Source of the DNA: Punctularia strigosozonata HHB-11173 SS5
Taxonomy: Eukaryota; Basidiomycota; Agaricomycetes; Corticiales; Punctulariaceae
DNA length: 64,000 nucleotides
Direction: 5' to 3'
Assembly: GCF_000264995.1 (NCBI RefSeq)
Contig: NW_006767439.1
Location: 1,199,148 to 1,263,147 of the forward strand
Below, piece after piece: positions 11,179-24,134 of the stretch. Position numbers and translations under genes: made by a program. The notes under the pieces are model-generated. The model searched no databases. It saw only the letters and a program-made list of their open reading frames with translations, and was not told the origin of the DNA. Every line of letters begins with the position of its first letter. The first letter of the stretch is position 1.

Positions 11179-13162
11179 ATGTTCGCCTTCCTATCCGTGC
11201 TGATTGCATGGGTACGCGCCAGGATCGTAGCCATCGGTGAGGCTTCCTCGCTGTTGCTGCGCTCTTCTACATTCAGTCTGACGGGCGTGCGTGTCACCAG
11301 TTCGGGCGCAGACGCTCGCCACGCTCTCGAAATCCATCAAGGTCGGAAACCTCGAAATCGTTGAAGGGACGGAACGCTATGCATTCGGCCCTTCTTCTGG
11401 ACCAGGCGCAAAGCCGCCCGTCGTCCTGACCATTCTTAATGACCACTTTTGGTTGCGTCTGATTACGTGAGTGAACGTTTTCCACATAGAAGGTGACAGG
11501 GAAGCTGACGCGTGTTCGCTATGGCAATAGCGCGACCGATATAGGAGGTAATGCAGATTTCTCATCTCAACTGGAGAGCGTCACTCACGGAGTGATCATA
11601 CAGTCGCGGAAGCGTACATGGTGGGCGAAATATTCCTGAACGACCTCGATGGCTTCATGATGGTGAACCAATCCCCCGGTTGCGTTCTTCTTCTTTGACG
11701 ATTAACATGGGTCTGCAGCTTTTCCTCGACAACCGGCCTTATATGGAGAGTTCGATGACATGGGTGCAGAAAATCGTGGAGGTACTCGACGGTTTGGTCC
11801 GAACATTTGTCGGAACTACGCCTGCGCAGTCCAGGCTGAACGCCGTCGCCGGCTACGATTGCAGCAATACACTTTTCCAGGCCTTTTTGTCAAAAGAGAT
11901 GATGTCAGTAAACATTCCGACCCCTGTGTGCGGTTCCAATTGACGCCCTTCTTCTCTAGGTATTCATGCCCCTGGTGGGGCGATGCCGAAGGCGGTATCT
12001 CCGGCGACTTGGACCCTGCTTTCGGGGTCAAGCCTGGAGACCTGGAAGCTGCGCAGATGCGCAAGATCCACAATGTCATCGCCAAAGCACGGATAGAAAA
12101 GGGCCACCGCGTTCTCGAATTCGGCTCGGGTTGGGGCGGGTTCTGCATAGAGGTGAGAGCGCGCCTTCACAGCTCCGACGGACGAAATACTTATACTGTA
12201 TTCCGTGTGCGTCAGGCTGCGCGTCTTACGGGATGCAGTGTAGACACTGTCACACTGTCTAAGGAGCAGAAGAAGCTCGCGGATGAACGCATCGTTGCTG
12301 CCGGCTTGCAAGATCGGGTCCGCGTCCACCTCATGGACTACCGCTCTTTTCCCAAGACGTTCCCTGAGCTCAAGAACACTTTCGATGCCTTTGTTTCAAT
12401 CGAAATGTTGGAGGTACTTATCTCGACCCCCTGAGCTTCTGCGGATTTGTACCTGACACGTATCGGTTCTCCACAGCACGTCGGTCCCACGCACTATGAG
12501 GACTTCTTCGCGTGTGTGCAGTGGGCGCTCAAGCCCGACGTCGCCACGGCTGTCGTCACGTCCACCACAAAGCCCGAGACTCGCTTCACTATCATTCAGT
12601 GAGTCACGATGCGCATACGTACTGGAGGAAGGAAGTCTGATGGAACGAAACTTTCGCCCAGGCCGCACGATTTCGCGCGCAAGTATTTCTGGCCGAATGG
12701 AAGTCTTCCCAGCGCAACGGCGCTCGTACAGGCTACGAACAAGGCGTCTAAGGGAACACTTGTATTGCACGAAGTCATGAACCATGGACCTCGTGAGTCC
12801 CTATTCTCCCATGTTGGGAGACGCGAGGCCCCTGACCCACTTGGCAGACTATGCCCGTGCACTGCGTGAATGGGCTCGCCGCTTCGACGCCAACATTACC
12901 ACCGAGGTTATCGAACAGATCGAAGCGGACACGCCGGAGGTGAAGGTAACCGACCCCAAGCTCTGGCAGACCTTCAGGAGGAAGTGGATGTGGCTCTTCG
13001 CGTACGCCAACGCCGGCTACGTCAAGGGGTACGTGACGTGCCATATGCTGACCTTCACTCGCGAGGTAAGTCTTCCTTGAGCTTGCTGTCCTTTCGTAGC
13101 AACTGATCGCCCCTGCGCAGGAAAACCCGACCTCGTCGTGTTTCGAGCGGATCGTAGACTAA
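11179..13162 (+). CDS. Cyclopropane-fatty-acyl-phospholipid synthase family methyltransferase
   Basis: The gene starts at ATG 11179 with a hydrophobic stretch (MFAFLSVLIAWVRARIVAI) and ends with ENPTSSCFERIVD and TAA at 13160-13162. Exons follow the family order: KVGNLEIVEGTERYAFG (N-terminal domain), AEAYMVGEIFLNDL (the family's AYMxGE signature), a helical linker, YSCPWWGD, then the AdoMet-binding loop RVLEFGSGWGGFCIE (about 12100-12150), LSKEQKKLADERI, FDAFVSIEMLEHVGPTHYEDFF, and a C-terminal W-rich helix. Known role of the family: transfers a methylene or methyl group from AdoMet to an unsaturated acyl chain of membrane lipids. Fungal relatives include sphingolipid C9-methyltransferases, but the usual pair of N-terminal membrane spans is not seen here, so I prefer the fatty-acid type. 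All key motifs are intact. Confidence 0.88.
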
Positions 13163-14240
13163 TGCTGCGATGCCTCGATTCTTTGGAGGAGCGCCGCCGA
13201 TTATGTCTTGGACACATTAGCATTTTCATTTTCGTCACCTTTTTTGGGCGTTTCTCTTGCATTAACTTATTATATTCGGTACGTCTGGGGAGTCGTCATC
13301 TTGCGCTCGAGATGACCATTACGCGGCTGTACCGAACCCCAGCCGGATAGATAGAAACATACTACCATAGCCATCAATCATGGGAACTAGCTCTGTGTGA
13401 AATTCGGATCATCCAGAGAGCTAACTCAGCGGTGCACGATCCGTGCATTGACCTGCGGCAGAGTCCCACTTCAGATTTCTCATAGTGACGTAAGCCAGCT
13501 CTCCGTTCACGCAGCCCGGAATACGACATCCGCCGACTGGCTATCCCCGCCTTACCCGGGAAACTCGTCAGCACATCAGTTTGCCTAATGTTGCGCCTCC
13601 GGGTGCCTTGCGACATCCCATTCTCTACTGCTTCAGTGTTTGTTGCGTTTCGGAGGCTTGCCCTGGATGGATAGCGTCAACGCTCCGTTCTATGAAACCA
13701 TCTATCCCATGCCGGCGGCGTAACCTATAGTACATCGAGGACGTCTCCACGCACCAGTCACTTCCTGATAACTGCCCTTCCGAACCGTGACCCGGTGCAC
13801 TGCTCTCAAACCTTGATCGAATGGGCATACACCTATCGGGGTAGGCAACGGCGTCACTCAATTGGGGCCCACCCAAAAAGTCTCATGCGGTACTTCCGGA
13901 ACTTCATTACCTGGCCTCTGGCTCCCATGTTTATCCATTCTCCCAATTGCATTGTATGAAAGCATCAGGAAGCCTCACTGTTTTTACACTTTGCCCTGGG
14001 CGGGCCGTTGGGGTCCCCTCCGATGCTGTGCCGACCCTGCGAAGGACCCGAGCGTTCCCTCTCCTCTACCTAGGCGCTGCGCCGGCATCCTTACATATTC
14101 TCGGGCAGGCCGAGGCATGCGCTCCTTTTGACACCGTCCACGTTCGCTTCAGCGTCGCCTGCTCACTGCTAGCTTGCCCGTTTCCCCTTTCCGGGAACGT
14201 CCCGTTTCTTGTGATCAATACGTATCGAAGACTCGCAACG
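13163..14240. other. Intergenic, nothing recognised
   Basis: Over 1 kb shows no recognisable gene. Open frames at 13625-13876 and 13862-14131 have no family resemblance. The frame of the next gene is open upstream of its ATG, but the DUF6534 N-terminus fits 14241. Confidence 0.5.
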
Positions 14241-15888
14241 ATGGCGGGTGCCCCTCCTTTTACGATCCCGGGGATGGGTCTGTTGCTTGGAGCGGCGGAG
14301 ATCGGTGTCGCTCTTGGGACATTGTGACTGATAGTTCCATTGTTGGATAACGTATCTAACTCTCCCCGTAGCTTGACCGGTATTCTGGTGATGCAGACGC
14401 TCATGTACTTCCGAATGTACCGGGATACGTGGGGCGTTCAAGTCACGGTCAGTGGTCTCCCTACTTAGGGCTGGGGGGCCTTGCTGATGATGCACAGGTT
14501 GTTTTGGTGTTGTACGTGTGGACGACTATGCGTCCGCTTAGCCAACCATCCTGACCTTCCGTGCATGCAGAATGATCGACCTTGTACATACCGCGTTGCT
14601 CCTCGCAACGGCTTTTAGATACACGATCACGTTCTACGGACAACCTGACACCGTCAGCATCGCGACAACGACATTGAACGGCGCGATGTGCTTAACCGGT
14701 GCGATATCAATCGTCCTCGCCTTCTGCCAATCGCCGTCAAACTGACCGACGGCGCATCCCACAGGTATCATGGCGTTTATCGTTCAGGTTTTCTTCTCCC
14801 GCCGCTTGTGGCTCCTGAGGAGGAATCACGTCCTGACCGGGATCGCGTACGCCTTATCCCTTACGCGGTTCATCCTCAGCATAGTCACCGCCGTCGACTC
14901 CTTCCGTGTGCCCAACTTTCAGCTCTTTGAGCGCAAATACAACTGGACGGAGACGTCCACGCTGGCCATTGGCGCGTGTGTGGACGTGTTTATTGCTGTC
15001 TCGACATGCGTTACGCTGCTCGCCAACAGAACTGGCGTGAGATCGTACGTTTCCTTCCGGTTCACCTTGGCCCTTAAGCGGTCTGTAACGCATCAATTGT
15101 TATGCAGGACGGACAAGATCATGGATCAGGTCGCCGCTTACATCATGGGTTAGTGTTAGGTCAATTCTATCTACTTTCGTGTTCTAAGACGCCTCCATCA
15201 GGAACGGGTTTGCTCACGAGTCTCGTCGCGGTCATAGACCTAATCTGCGTGAGCCTATCTCCATCTTAATCCTAACCTTACAGTCATTAACCTTCATCCC
15301 CTTTTAGTTCGTGACTATGGATAACTGTACGCATGCGCGCATGGTGCCTAGTATGCATCACTAATACCCCTTCCACAGTGATATGGCTAGCAATCTTCTT
15401 CATATTAACAAAACGTGCGTTCTCCTGCTCACACGCCGCTCTCGTTCTCAGCGATCATGCAGTCTTCTCAAACTCCCTGCTCGCGTCCCTCAACCTCCGA
15501 AGACACCTGCGCAATCAACTCAGCCCGGACGCCCTCGTGCCCTTCCACAGCAGCCAGCAGCACGCCCGAGGCCGTAACGAGGCCATCACGATACGGAAAG
15601 ATATACAAACGGCGAGTCGACTCCTTTGTTGTCGACCGTGATCAGAGGGTGCTGACCGTGCGTGTATAATGATACCTACAGGTGACAGATCGGGGCGTGG
15701 AGTTGAACGGGTTCGGCATCACCCGGTCGACCGAGAACCATATGTTAGGGCTCGGACCCGAGGTAGGTCATCCCATTTCCTTCCTTGATAGCAAGCTAAA
15801 CGAGGACTGCGCCTGAACAAACCAGGACGACATGGATGTCCACTCGGACCGACTCGGTAAAGTCAAATTGATTGCCGAAGAGGTATAG
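14241..15888 (+). CDS. DUF6534 family multi-pass membrane protein (second copy)
   Basis: ATG at 14241 begins MAGAPPFTIPGMGLLLGAAEIGVALGTL, with the first intron at 14324-14371. Later exons give LTGILVMQTLMYFRMYRD, MIDLVHTALLLATAFRYT and ITFYGQPDTVSIATTTL, then GIMAFIVQVFFSRRLWLLRR (about 14768-14825), LTGIAYALSLTRFILSIVTA, TLAIGACVDVFIAVSTCVTL, VIWLAIFFILTKR and a polar tail LGKVKLIAEEV, TAG 15886-15888. Seven membrane spans are expected. Compared with the 5778-7314 gene the order and several motifs are the same (MAFxVQxFFxRRxW, ACxDVFIA, VIWLAIFFIL), so the two are diverged duplicates. Function is unknown; the family is expanded in polypores. Confidence 0.88.
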
Positions 15889-16245
15889 CCCGCCGGCGCG
15901 GCCGACTTGCACTCTACTCCTCTTGTCGCAGGGCCATCTCTTTCCTCGCGTGCCTCCTGATCGACACACCCCGCGCTCACGCTCTTTAGTACCTAAATCG
16001 TATCTTACTCGACCGGAGAGCGTAATGTTTCACTCACGACCTTGAGGTGTACGATGACCAGTGGACAGAGGGCAACAAGCAAACGCGTGGACCGCGCATG
16101 TAACATACATTCATATGATTGGTCATTGTATCGAAAGCTATACAGCTACAAGGATCATGCATTGTCAGAGAGCAAAGCGAGAGTAGCAGCCACGAGTGAT
16201 CCATCCGTCCCATAGTCCCTAGCCGAGCCAAACCATACTTTACAT
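15889..16245. other. Intergenic between convergent genes
   Basis: This is the short space between the ends of two genes that face each other. Nothing beyond the expected 3' untranslated regions was seen. Confidence 0.5.
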
Positions 16246-18287
16246 TCAATAACCCTTCTCCCCACCAACCCACAAGCCAGCCCAAAACGCCACGATACCG
16301 ATGCCGAGCACACCTCCCACGACAACAATTCGGCCCATCCACGGCGCCGCGAACACGCGGGCACGTGCTGCGTCCAGCACGGACGCGCCGCACGCAAGCA
16401 GCGACGGTAGGTGGAGCGGGTCAAGCACGGGCATGTCGTGGCTCCACGCGTCTTGGGGCAGCTTCGCGGATGGGCGCGAAGAGCGAGAGGAGGAGGATGA
16501 GCAGAGGGAGTGCGAGCGACGCGAGGTAGGGCGCGTGTGCCGGCGGGGGACGTGGCGCTGGCGGAGCGATTGGGGTGACAACGCGGCCTTTCGAGGAGGA
16601 GGAGGGGGCGAAGAGGCGTCGCTTTCTGGTGCTGGTGCTTGGTCTTCGGGCTCCGGAGAGCCGAGTCGGGCCGCGACGCGGGAGCGTTCGTCGGCTAGAG
16701 CGAGCGCGATGTCGCGAGAGAGGCCGGCGCCGTACTCGGCATCCCACCGCCGCATCATCGCGTCCGCATTTGAGAATTGATCTGCAGCCCCTGGGGGCTG
16801 GCGCACGCGGGGATGGCTGGATTGCACGACGGTGCCGCGCCTTTCTGTAATCCGTGGACGGGAAGGGGGTAGTGATTCTCCGGAGGAGAGGACGGCGCGA
16901 ACGCCGCGGCGGACTTCGCGCCACCACAGGAACCGCTCGGCGGCTTCGTGCCGGAGGCGGGCGAGGGAAGTCGGGGTGCGGAAGAGGTGGGCGCGGACGG
17001 CGTGGAGATAATCGGGATCGGTGGTAGGCGGGAGGAGCTTGGAGAGGAAGGAGAGCCGGTGTAGTGCAGGGGAGGAAGGGGCAGGAAGAGGGATTGTGGG
17101 GATGTGAAAGGCGATGGCTGAGAGCAGGGAGGAGGTAGTGGGAGAGAGGGGGGAGGAGGAGGAGGAAGAAGAAGAGGGCGGTAAGAGGGCGATGCAGACG
17201 GTCCACAGCGGGGAGGTGGGCCCGGAGACTAAGGAGAGAAGAGACGAGGAGGGAGGTTGGGCCGGATTGAGGATGCGGTCGAGGGGCAAGAACGATGCGG
17301 TGGCGACAGGAACGAGCCGGCGCTAGAGATTGAGTAGTGATCAGAATACAAGCTGAAAATGTAGCGAGGGATACAGGCACGTACCGAGATGTCTTCGTCC
17401 GTATACGAGGAGAGATCGATCGCGAGCAGAGTGACGTTGCGAGCGCCTTCCCGGGTATCGAACCCATGCATGGACGGTTCTTGGTCGGACGAGATCTCGG
17501 CCCACGTCGTGGACGCATGCAACACCTTGACGTGCACTCCCTCAGGTTCGCTCTCGAACGTGACCTCGTTCTCGCAGATCCAGTCGCGAAGGGGCACGGG
17601 CGCCCACTCGTCGACGTGCACGACATCCGCGTTCGCCGTCTTCCCGAGCATCTCCCGGGCTATAAACTCGACGTCCGCGTCGCTGCCCGGTGCCTTCACG
17701 AGCAAGATCTTGAGCTGGCCGAGCGTCTGCCCATGCACAGTTTCGCGCCGCAGTGCGGGCGGCAGTACGAGGGAAGGCATCACGAGCCCGACGCCGTCGT
17801 GGCGCCGGTGGTGGGCGCTCGTGTCCGAGTCGTGGTCATGATCGTGGTCGGGGTGGTAATCGCTCGGATGCGAGTGCGGAGACGCGCCGAGGCCGCTGGT
17901 CTGAAAAAAGCTCGAGGAGAGAGAAGGGAAGGAGGAGGACGAGTCTGGAGAATCCGGTGGAGAAGGTAGGGAGGAGGCGGAGGCGGAGATGGGCGAGGAG
18001 GTGTTGCTGAGCGGTTCGCCATCCCGGTAGCGGGAGGGCAGCAGCGAAGGAGATGTCGAGATCGGAGATGGGCGCCGGCGGGGAGGAGAGGGTTGAGGAG
18101 GGAGCGTGCCGCTGCTTGATGCGGAGCCCGGGTCGCTTAAGCTTGAAGAACCTGGAGCATCTTGCTCATCTTGAAGTGCGGTGAGCTGCATGGGGAGCGA
18201 GTGCAAGCCTCTGATGGTCGCGCTGCTCGTGCTTGGGGTAAAATCCGCGTCTGCGCTTCCGCTGGAGGACAGCTCTGAGGCGCTCAT
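16246..18287 (-). CDS. Tail-anchored protein of unknown function
   Basis: Two exons, 18287-17385 and 17322-16246, join in phase 0 across a 62-base intron to about 660 residues. The N-terminal third is Ser/Pro-rich and disordered, with a run of His-Asp pairs (HPDHDHDHDSDTSAHHRRHD). A folded part follows: LKILLVKAPGSDADVEFIAR and a segment around FESEPEGVHVKVLHASTTW. The second exon opens with LVPVATASFLPLDRILNPA, contains a long acidic/basic middle, and ends in a single membrane span (RIVVVGGVLGIGIVAFWAG) followed by only eight more residues. That layout fits a tail-anchored protein facing the cytosol from ER, mitochondria or peroxisome. I do not recognise the family. GC content is very high and long antisense frames overlap it. 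Confidence 0.75.
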
Positions 18288-21200
18288 CGCATCGATGTGG
18301 TCTTGGTTGGTCGCGCTCTTGTTATGTGAGGCCTAGATAGTCGAGAGATCATTAGACGCGGTCACTTCCGCGACGACGGTGAGCCACGTACCTTGATCGT
18401 TTTCGACTCGCGTTTCGATCCAATCTGCGGCTCAAAGCCGTTTGATTGAAGCGCCAAGCACGGAGATGGTGCTGCGGCCGTTTAGGAGGTAAGGTAGAAT
18501 ACGAGGAAGAGATTTGGTTTGGTCGTCCAAAGTTGAGACAATAGTTATACAGCAGAGTGCAAGCGCAGGCCCGAAGCGTGATACTGTACAGAGGTGGCGC
18601 GATTTCGTCTGACTCTGAGCAGAGTCTCACAGCGATGATTGCCGCAGCGACAACGCGCGAGCTTGCAGGCAGGATCTGCCCTAAAACGGCAAGTCGTCGG
18701 CGCCACAATGAGCACAGCCACTTTTTTTCTCCCTTTATGCCCCTCTGTCCTCGTTGTCGGCGATGTGTCCGTGGCAAACGTCTGATCTAGAGGTCATTTA
18801 CCCATCCTTGCATGACGAAAAATCACCCGATAGAACAACAGGTATGGTAACATATCAGTGATCAGGCGGGACCACCGGACCTACATTGGATCTACATGAG
18901 GTTGGGACGAGAATTCGGGGCGCATGTGCTAACGGGCCTCGAGGACGCTATCATGGGTGCTCATGGCAGTCTCTCGGACATAAATACACTCTCAGTCCGT
19001 CAACTTCTGCGTTCGAGTTTCCTTGGACAATACACCGAGCAGGTGGGCTCCAACGAATATATATGTATGTATATGATCTCATCTTGATGTCCACAGGAAT
19101 AGCGACGTATTATTCGACCACTGCACGATTCCGAACACGATGCTTGCTCCCGAGGGCGCTGTGCTATCGGCAGATCGAAGACAACAGGTGTATATACTCC
19201 GTCTTTTGCGCCGCGGAATCACCCTACTAGCGCGATTCATCGCTATGGCACACTTTGACATGGCGGCAAGATGTCCTTATACCCCCAAGGATCCCAAGCC
19301 AAGCTCCGCCCACACATACCTTTCGGTGGCCCTCTCAGCGTGATATCCGCTCGCGACTGCAGGACCGCAGCCCGCCCAAGACGACCGATTGGCGCGACAA
19401 AGACAGTCGGTCTCTAGATGCAATCCCGACTGTGTACGCAACACCTTCTCGCGCACACTACGCATGGGGGTTTCGACGATGTTCGTACACCTTTAAGTCT
19501 CCCATCCTGCGGCGAGGGTGCTATACCTGCGGCATTCTACCTGCGCATCACTTATCGATGAAAATGTCGCCTTGTCCAAGTCTTCACGCAGCATTGGCCC
19601 ACCGACCCAGCGCCATCGTCAACAACGAGAAGAACGGAGCGCGGGCGAACGTATGGGACGAAAGCGTAATCATCGGGGATCAAGGCTTCAGTGTGGGGGC
19701 AGCGCCAGGTTTCCGACGTGCAGCAGTGAGTGCCATCGCGACACCTGCACCTGCACTCTCTCCGGTCATTAAAGGGAGAATGATTCCCTTCAGATACGTG
19801 CAAGAGTTGCTCGTGTTGCATCCGATGCACCTCTGATTCGTACTCGCGAGTCATGATGTCTGGCCCTAAGCGCTTCGGTTCGCGGCCATTACGCTGAGGG
19901 GCTCACATGACCAACTATTGTCTTCAGGTCTGGTGCCCTCTCGTCTCAATTTATCTTAGCTAAGGGCAAATCAAACGGTGTCGACATTGCTGACGTGTGC
20001 CAATAGCCCATGCACCCTTTGTCCTGCCAATCTCATGCCAGAATGTACGCTCCATATCCGCAATCACAACCGCCAACATCGAAGATATGATGTAGATTGT
20101 GCGCCGGTGGTACGCCTGCAATCTCGGCAGTTTCAGTGAGCCGAACCCAACGCACCGCTCTGACTCGGACGCAGGCGTTAATCTAGGGACAGGGAGTGCA
20201 TACTCTGAGTTGGGCCTGAGAAATACCTGAGGACATCCAGGAGGTTGAGGATCCAACATGACGAGCCGAGTTGTGCGAAGGCGAATAACCGCTGTAGGGC
20301 TAAGTACACATAATGATCCTGAGGAGAGGAGCATAGGTGAACAAGGTAATGTAGGGCTGGCATGAGGCGGCGATATCGTGCAGAGATAGGCCGAAGCCAG
20401 CCGGATCCAATAGCGATTACGATGGAGGAATGGTCTCGTCGTGACATGAAAGTTCAATTATTCCTATTCAGAACCAGGTATGCCTCGTGTGCGCACACGT
20501 TGTTCAAGTCCGACTGAATGTTGGCACTTCGATATGTTTCATGTTGACGTGAGCAAATGTATAGAAGTGCATATATCATGGGAAAAGGCCTGGTAAAGGC
20601 CTCAGAACATGCTGAACACCTTCCATCGAAGAACGGGCGCCTAACCTTAGCTCTGTCGTAGATTCGAACTATGGACAGCTTAGGGTAATCATATTGGACG
20701 ACAGCGACTACATTGTGCGCGATCCTTTATCCCAGTCTTGGATGGCCAATAGAACGCTACGGAGAGTGCATCAGACGGTAGCGCAGCACAAGGTAGTCCG
20801 TACTCGGAGTTTTGTCGCTGTTAAGCTCGTGCTTCCTGATTGTTCTGGGCCAGCCACGCTTGCAAACGGTGGTCGTCATCTGCTTCACAAGCTTCAATAC
20901 TTCCTTTTGCGGGTGCAACGCCCGACAGCAATCGATCACAAGCACAAAGAGGCGAGCCTCGAGGTGCCTCGAGCGAGCACCGAGCGAAGCTCGGTGCGCC
21001 GTCTTGGGCTCGAGGGAGACAATTGAAACTCCGCTCGCGTCTCGCTCTTCATCCCTCCGGACTCCCTCGTCAGTAGAGGTGGCCCACTAGGCAGCATCAG
21101 CACCCGCCCGCCCGCGTCCTGTATGTGTTTACCGAAGGTCACTGACAACAACGCATCTCTACCAGCGAATCGTGGGTGACCCTCTGGGCTCACCCTCGGA

Positions 21201-21508
21201 TCGCGCCCAAGGACGGTCGGCCCCTGGGGGCCAACTGTCTTTCACCCAAACCCAAGGGAGATGTATTGTATGTACGCAGAATACATTCTTTGCATCGCAC
21301 GACGACCCAAGATTCCACTCGTGTTGACTTGATAATGCCTATCAAGCTGCTACACGCGGTAGGTGCACCATACGAATCTAAGCGCCCATGAAGAGGTGCT
21401 CCCATATATAAGGTCCACGTTGGACAAATCTCTGTGTGTGCATATCTCTCTCTGTATTCCCGCCGCTGAAGCACTCCTAGCTCCCTCGTACTCGTACAAG
21501 CGTTCTAT
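18288..21508. other. Gene-poor stretch, nothing recognised
   Basis: Over 3 kb has no gene I can support. A short plus-strand stretch near 18890-19060 (RLGREFGAHVLTGLEDA) looks faintly protein-like but has no identity and soon meets stops. The piece 20630-21100 holds a small hairpin. The last 100 bases should include the promoter of the DUF6535 gene. Confidence 0.45.
20977..20997. repeat. Short perfect hairpin
   Basis: GCACCGAGC at 20977-20985 and GCTCGGTGC at 20989-20997 pair perfectly around a GAA loop. There is no gene close by to give it a role. Confidence 0.6.
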
Positions 21509-23887
21509 ATGTCGTCATCAGATCCTGAGGTTGTTGAGTTGCTACAGCAGCTCATCCAGCTCGTCACGCAGCACCTAGGACCAGCTTACCAGGGGTCAAC
21601 CGAAAGTCCCGTGCAAGAGAGACCCCGAGATGCTGCATTGCCTAATCTTCAGATCAATCATGACACTGGCCTTGCCGGTCAGATTATGTCTCCCGATGCG
21701 GCAGCTTTCAACAGAGACGATATAAGGCCAAATTCTCAAGTGAGCGTCAGAATATCTGTTTCATCGGGTGGCATTGTTCATACAATTGGCCGTTGCAGGA
21801 AGGGATCAGAGATGCACGGCAGTGGCAGGCGTTTCGGGACGATCTCATACGGGAGGATCGGGAGGAGATGAAGAAGAGAAAAGACGAGCTGAACAACATG
21901 CTGATATATGTCAGTCGCATCGTAACTCGGGTTTTGCAGCTAACATCTTTGTCTCCAGGCTGGGCTGTTCTCAGCTGTCCTCACGGCGTTCATCATTGAC
22001 ACATATCGTGATGGTCAGGAAGATCCATCTCATACAACAGTATTTCTCCTCTCCCAAATCTCGCATCAGCTTAACAGCTTCTCTTCCAACGGACAGTTCA
22101 CAAACTCGACGGTACAATCTTCATTTGATGCCCCCATCAATCCAGGTGATCAAGCAGTGCTTGTCAACGCGCTGTGGTTTGTCAGCCTGGTATTGAGCCT
22201 CCTCAGCGCGCTTCTGGACACACTCGCACAGCAATGGGTGCATGAATACCTACGAATCCCCTTCACCAGAACGTCGGACTCCATTATATACCATCAGGCA
22301 AAACATATTGGACTCGACCGGTGGAAGTTCAGCTGGCTCGTCCCCGCTGTAACACTGTTGATTCAGGTCTCCGTCGTGCTGTTTCTCATAGGTCTATTGG
22401 ATCTCATGTGGCATTTTGATCACACTCTTGCCGTAATTCTGATCGTCGTCGTCGGCCTCTCGCTATCTTTTGGTGCAGTTATCACAATCACGCCCATTTT
22501 TTCCACCACGTCTCCGTACACGTCGACACTGACGGAGGTTCTACGGTCATCGCTCCTATCATTCTACACCTTCATCCATGTCGTATCAGATGTGGCGACC
22601 CTGGTGTCTTCGCCCATATTTCGATTGCGACCGGACCAGATCTCTGTCCTTCGTCGCGACTTCCGTTTCAACTTACGTTACGCGTACACGGCGTTTATAT
22701 GGGCTCACCCTGGCGCTCAAAGGGACCGCGATAGATTGCTGTGCCGGGAACAGCATGACGTCCCAAACACGGTTCTTTTATGGATCCGCAACTGCTCTGC
22801 ACATCCCGCACTACGGGAGCACTATGAAGCGCTCTGGAGAGAGGATGTCAAGGAGCGGAGATATCGCCTTCAGGCAGCCGGTAACGCCGCAAAGGCGTTT
22901 GGCATACGGCTTCGCAACCTTAGGGCATATATTCGGTGGGGAACTTTCCGGATCTCAACTGGAAAGTCTGGCCCTTTCCCGGATCACGTATTCAAGAAGT
23001 TGAAACGGCCCGAAGATCCAAAGGCAATTTTACAAGAATTAATGGATTGCTATGATCAGAAGTACCAACGAATTTGGCACGACTTCGACGCAGCAGATAT
23101 CCTTCGCACGATTGCGTTCATATTCCATGGAAATCGAGTCTATGAAGAGGTTGACAGAGCACAAAATGCGGCACATAGACCCGGGACTGAGGTGAATAAC
23201 ACGGAGACCAATTCGATGTGGTCCGGTCTATGGAGATTTCTGGTCAGCTGTATCTCGGACTTCGCGGAGAAGAAGGGCTGCGTCTCCAAGGCTCAAACTC
23301 CGGTTCTGCTATGGCTTGCGTACAATCTGTTGTCCCAGTCTAGGGAAAGAACGAATGTTGTCCCAGATCTTACCGGTAAGCCGCATCAGAGTCGAGTCGC
23401 TTACGACGCACTTACATGTCTATAAGACGTCCGAAAAAATCTCAAGTGGGCATGGGTGCTCGCTTCACAGAAAGAGAATGCCGAGGACACAACAAAGCGC
23501 GTGCAGGTCGTCAAAGCCGCAGCGCTCGCATTCAGAACCATTTCGTCTTTGCCCTCAGTCACAGAACTCGGAACGAAGAACGAAAATCGACTTCGAGACC
23601 TCATCACGAATCTTGACACGTATAAATTCTGTGCACAACAGAGAGGGAAGGAGGAAGACGTACTCTATAGGTGTCTCGCAGACCTGAAACAGAGCTACAG
23701 CGATATCATATCCGAGCCCGCACAAGGCTTGGAGGATTCGTTCCACAACCGGGCACCGTACCCATATTGGCAAGAGGCCATGGGTGCAATCTCTACCCGC
23801 CTGCGTCACATGAATCCCGGGGCAGCGAATAGCGTCATCAGTTCCCTGGATGAAGATGGCGAAACTTCCGGAGAGGATGGCAACTAA
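21509..23887 (+). CDS. DUF6535 domain membrane protein
   Basis: ATG at 21509 starts a hydrophilic leader (MSSSDPEVVELLQQLIQLVT). After two short introns comes the domain hallmark AGLFSAVLTAFIIDTY (about 21960-22007), then a loop and VLVNALWFVSLVLSLLSALLDTLAQQWVHEY, both membrane segments. Two further hydrophobic stretches follow, LVPAVTLLIQVSVVLFLIGL and AVILIVVVGLSLSFGAV. The remaining 300 or so residues are soluble and helical. A last intron near 23373-23427 leads to NLKWAWVLASQKENAED and the stop at 23885-23887; a total of about 730 residues. These proteins are abundant in Polyporales; function is unknown. The gene appears intact. Confidence 0.85.
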
Positions 23888-24134
23888 TGCGGCCGCCTCA
23901 AGTGGCGCCGAGTTTGCGACCTTGAGAGCGAGGCGGGAAGAGTAGCAGAGGAGGGTCAGGATCCTGAACATGATGGCGGCGCCAGATATGTGTTGTGTAC
24001 GATATGTCCAAACACAACATAGTGGATATATGCTCACACGGCGGCGATGGGTATCGCCGACTCCTGAGAAATACTACGCCATATGTTAAACATGTTCATC
24101 GTTAGGCAAAGTGCATTCGTGCTGTATTCGTGAT

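Noticed and set aside
16421-17626. Long minus-strand open frame of 401 codons overlapping the tail-anchored gene
   Set aside because: It is an out-of-frame shadow of GC-rich coding exons, rich in Arg/Ser/Pro, and is crossed by the intron of the real gene.
20630-20700. A B-box-like TTCGAA-containing stretch suggesting a tRNA
   Set aside because: No matching acceptor or anticodon stem can be drawn on either strand.
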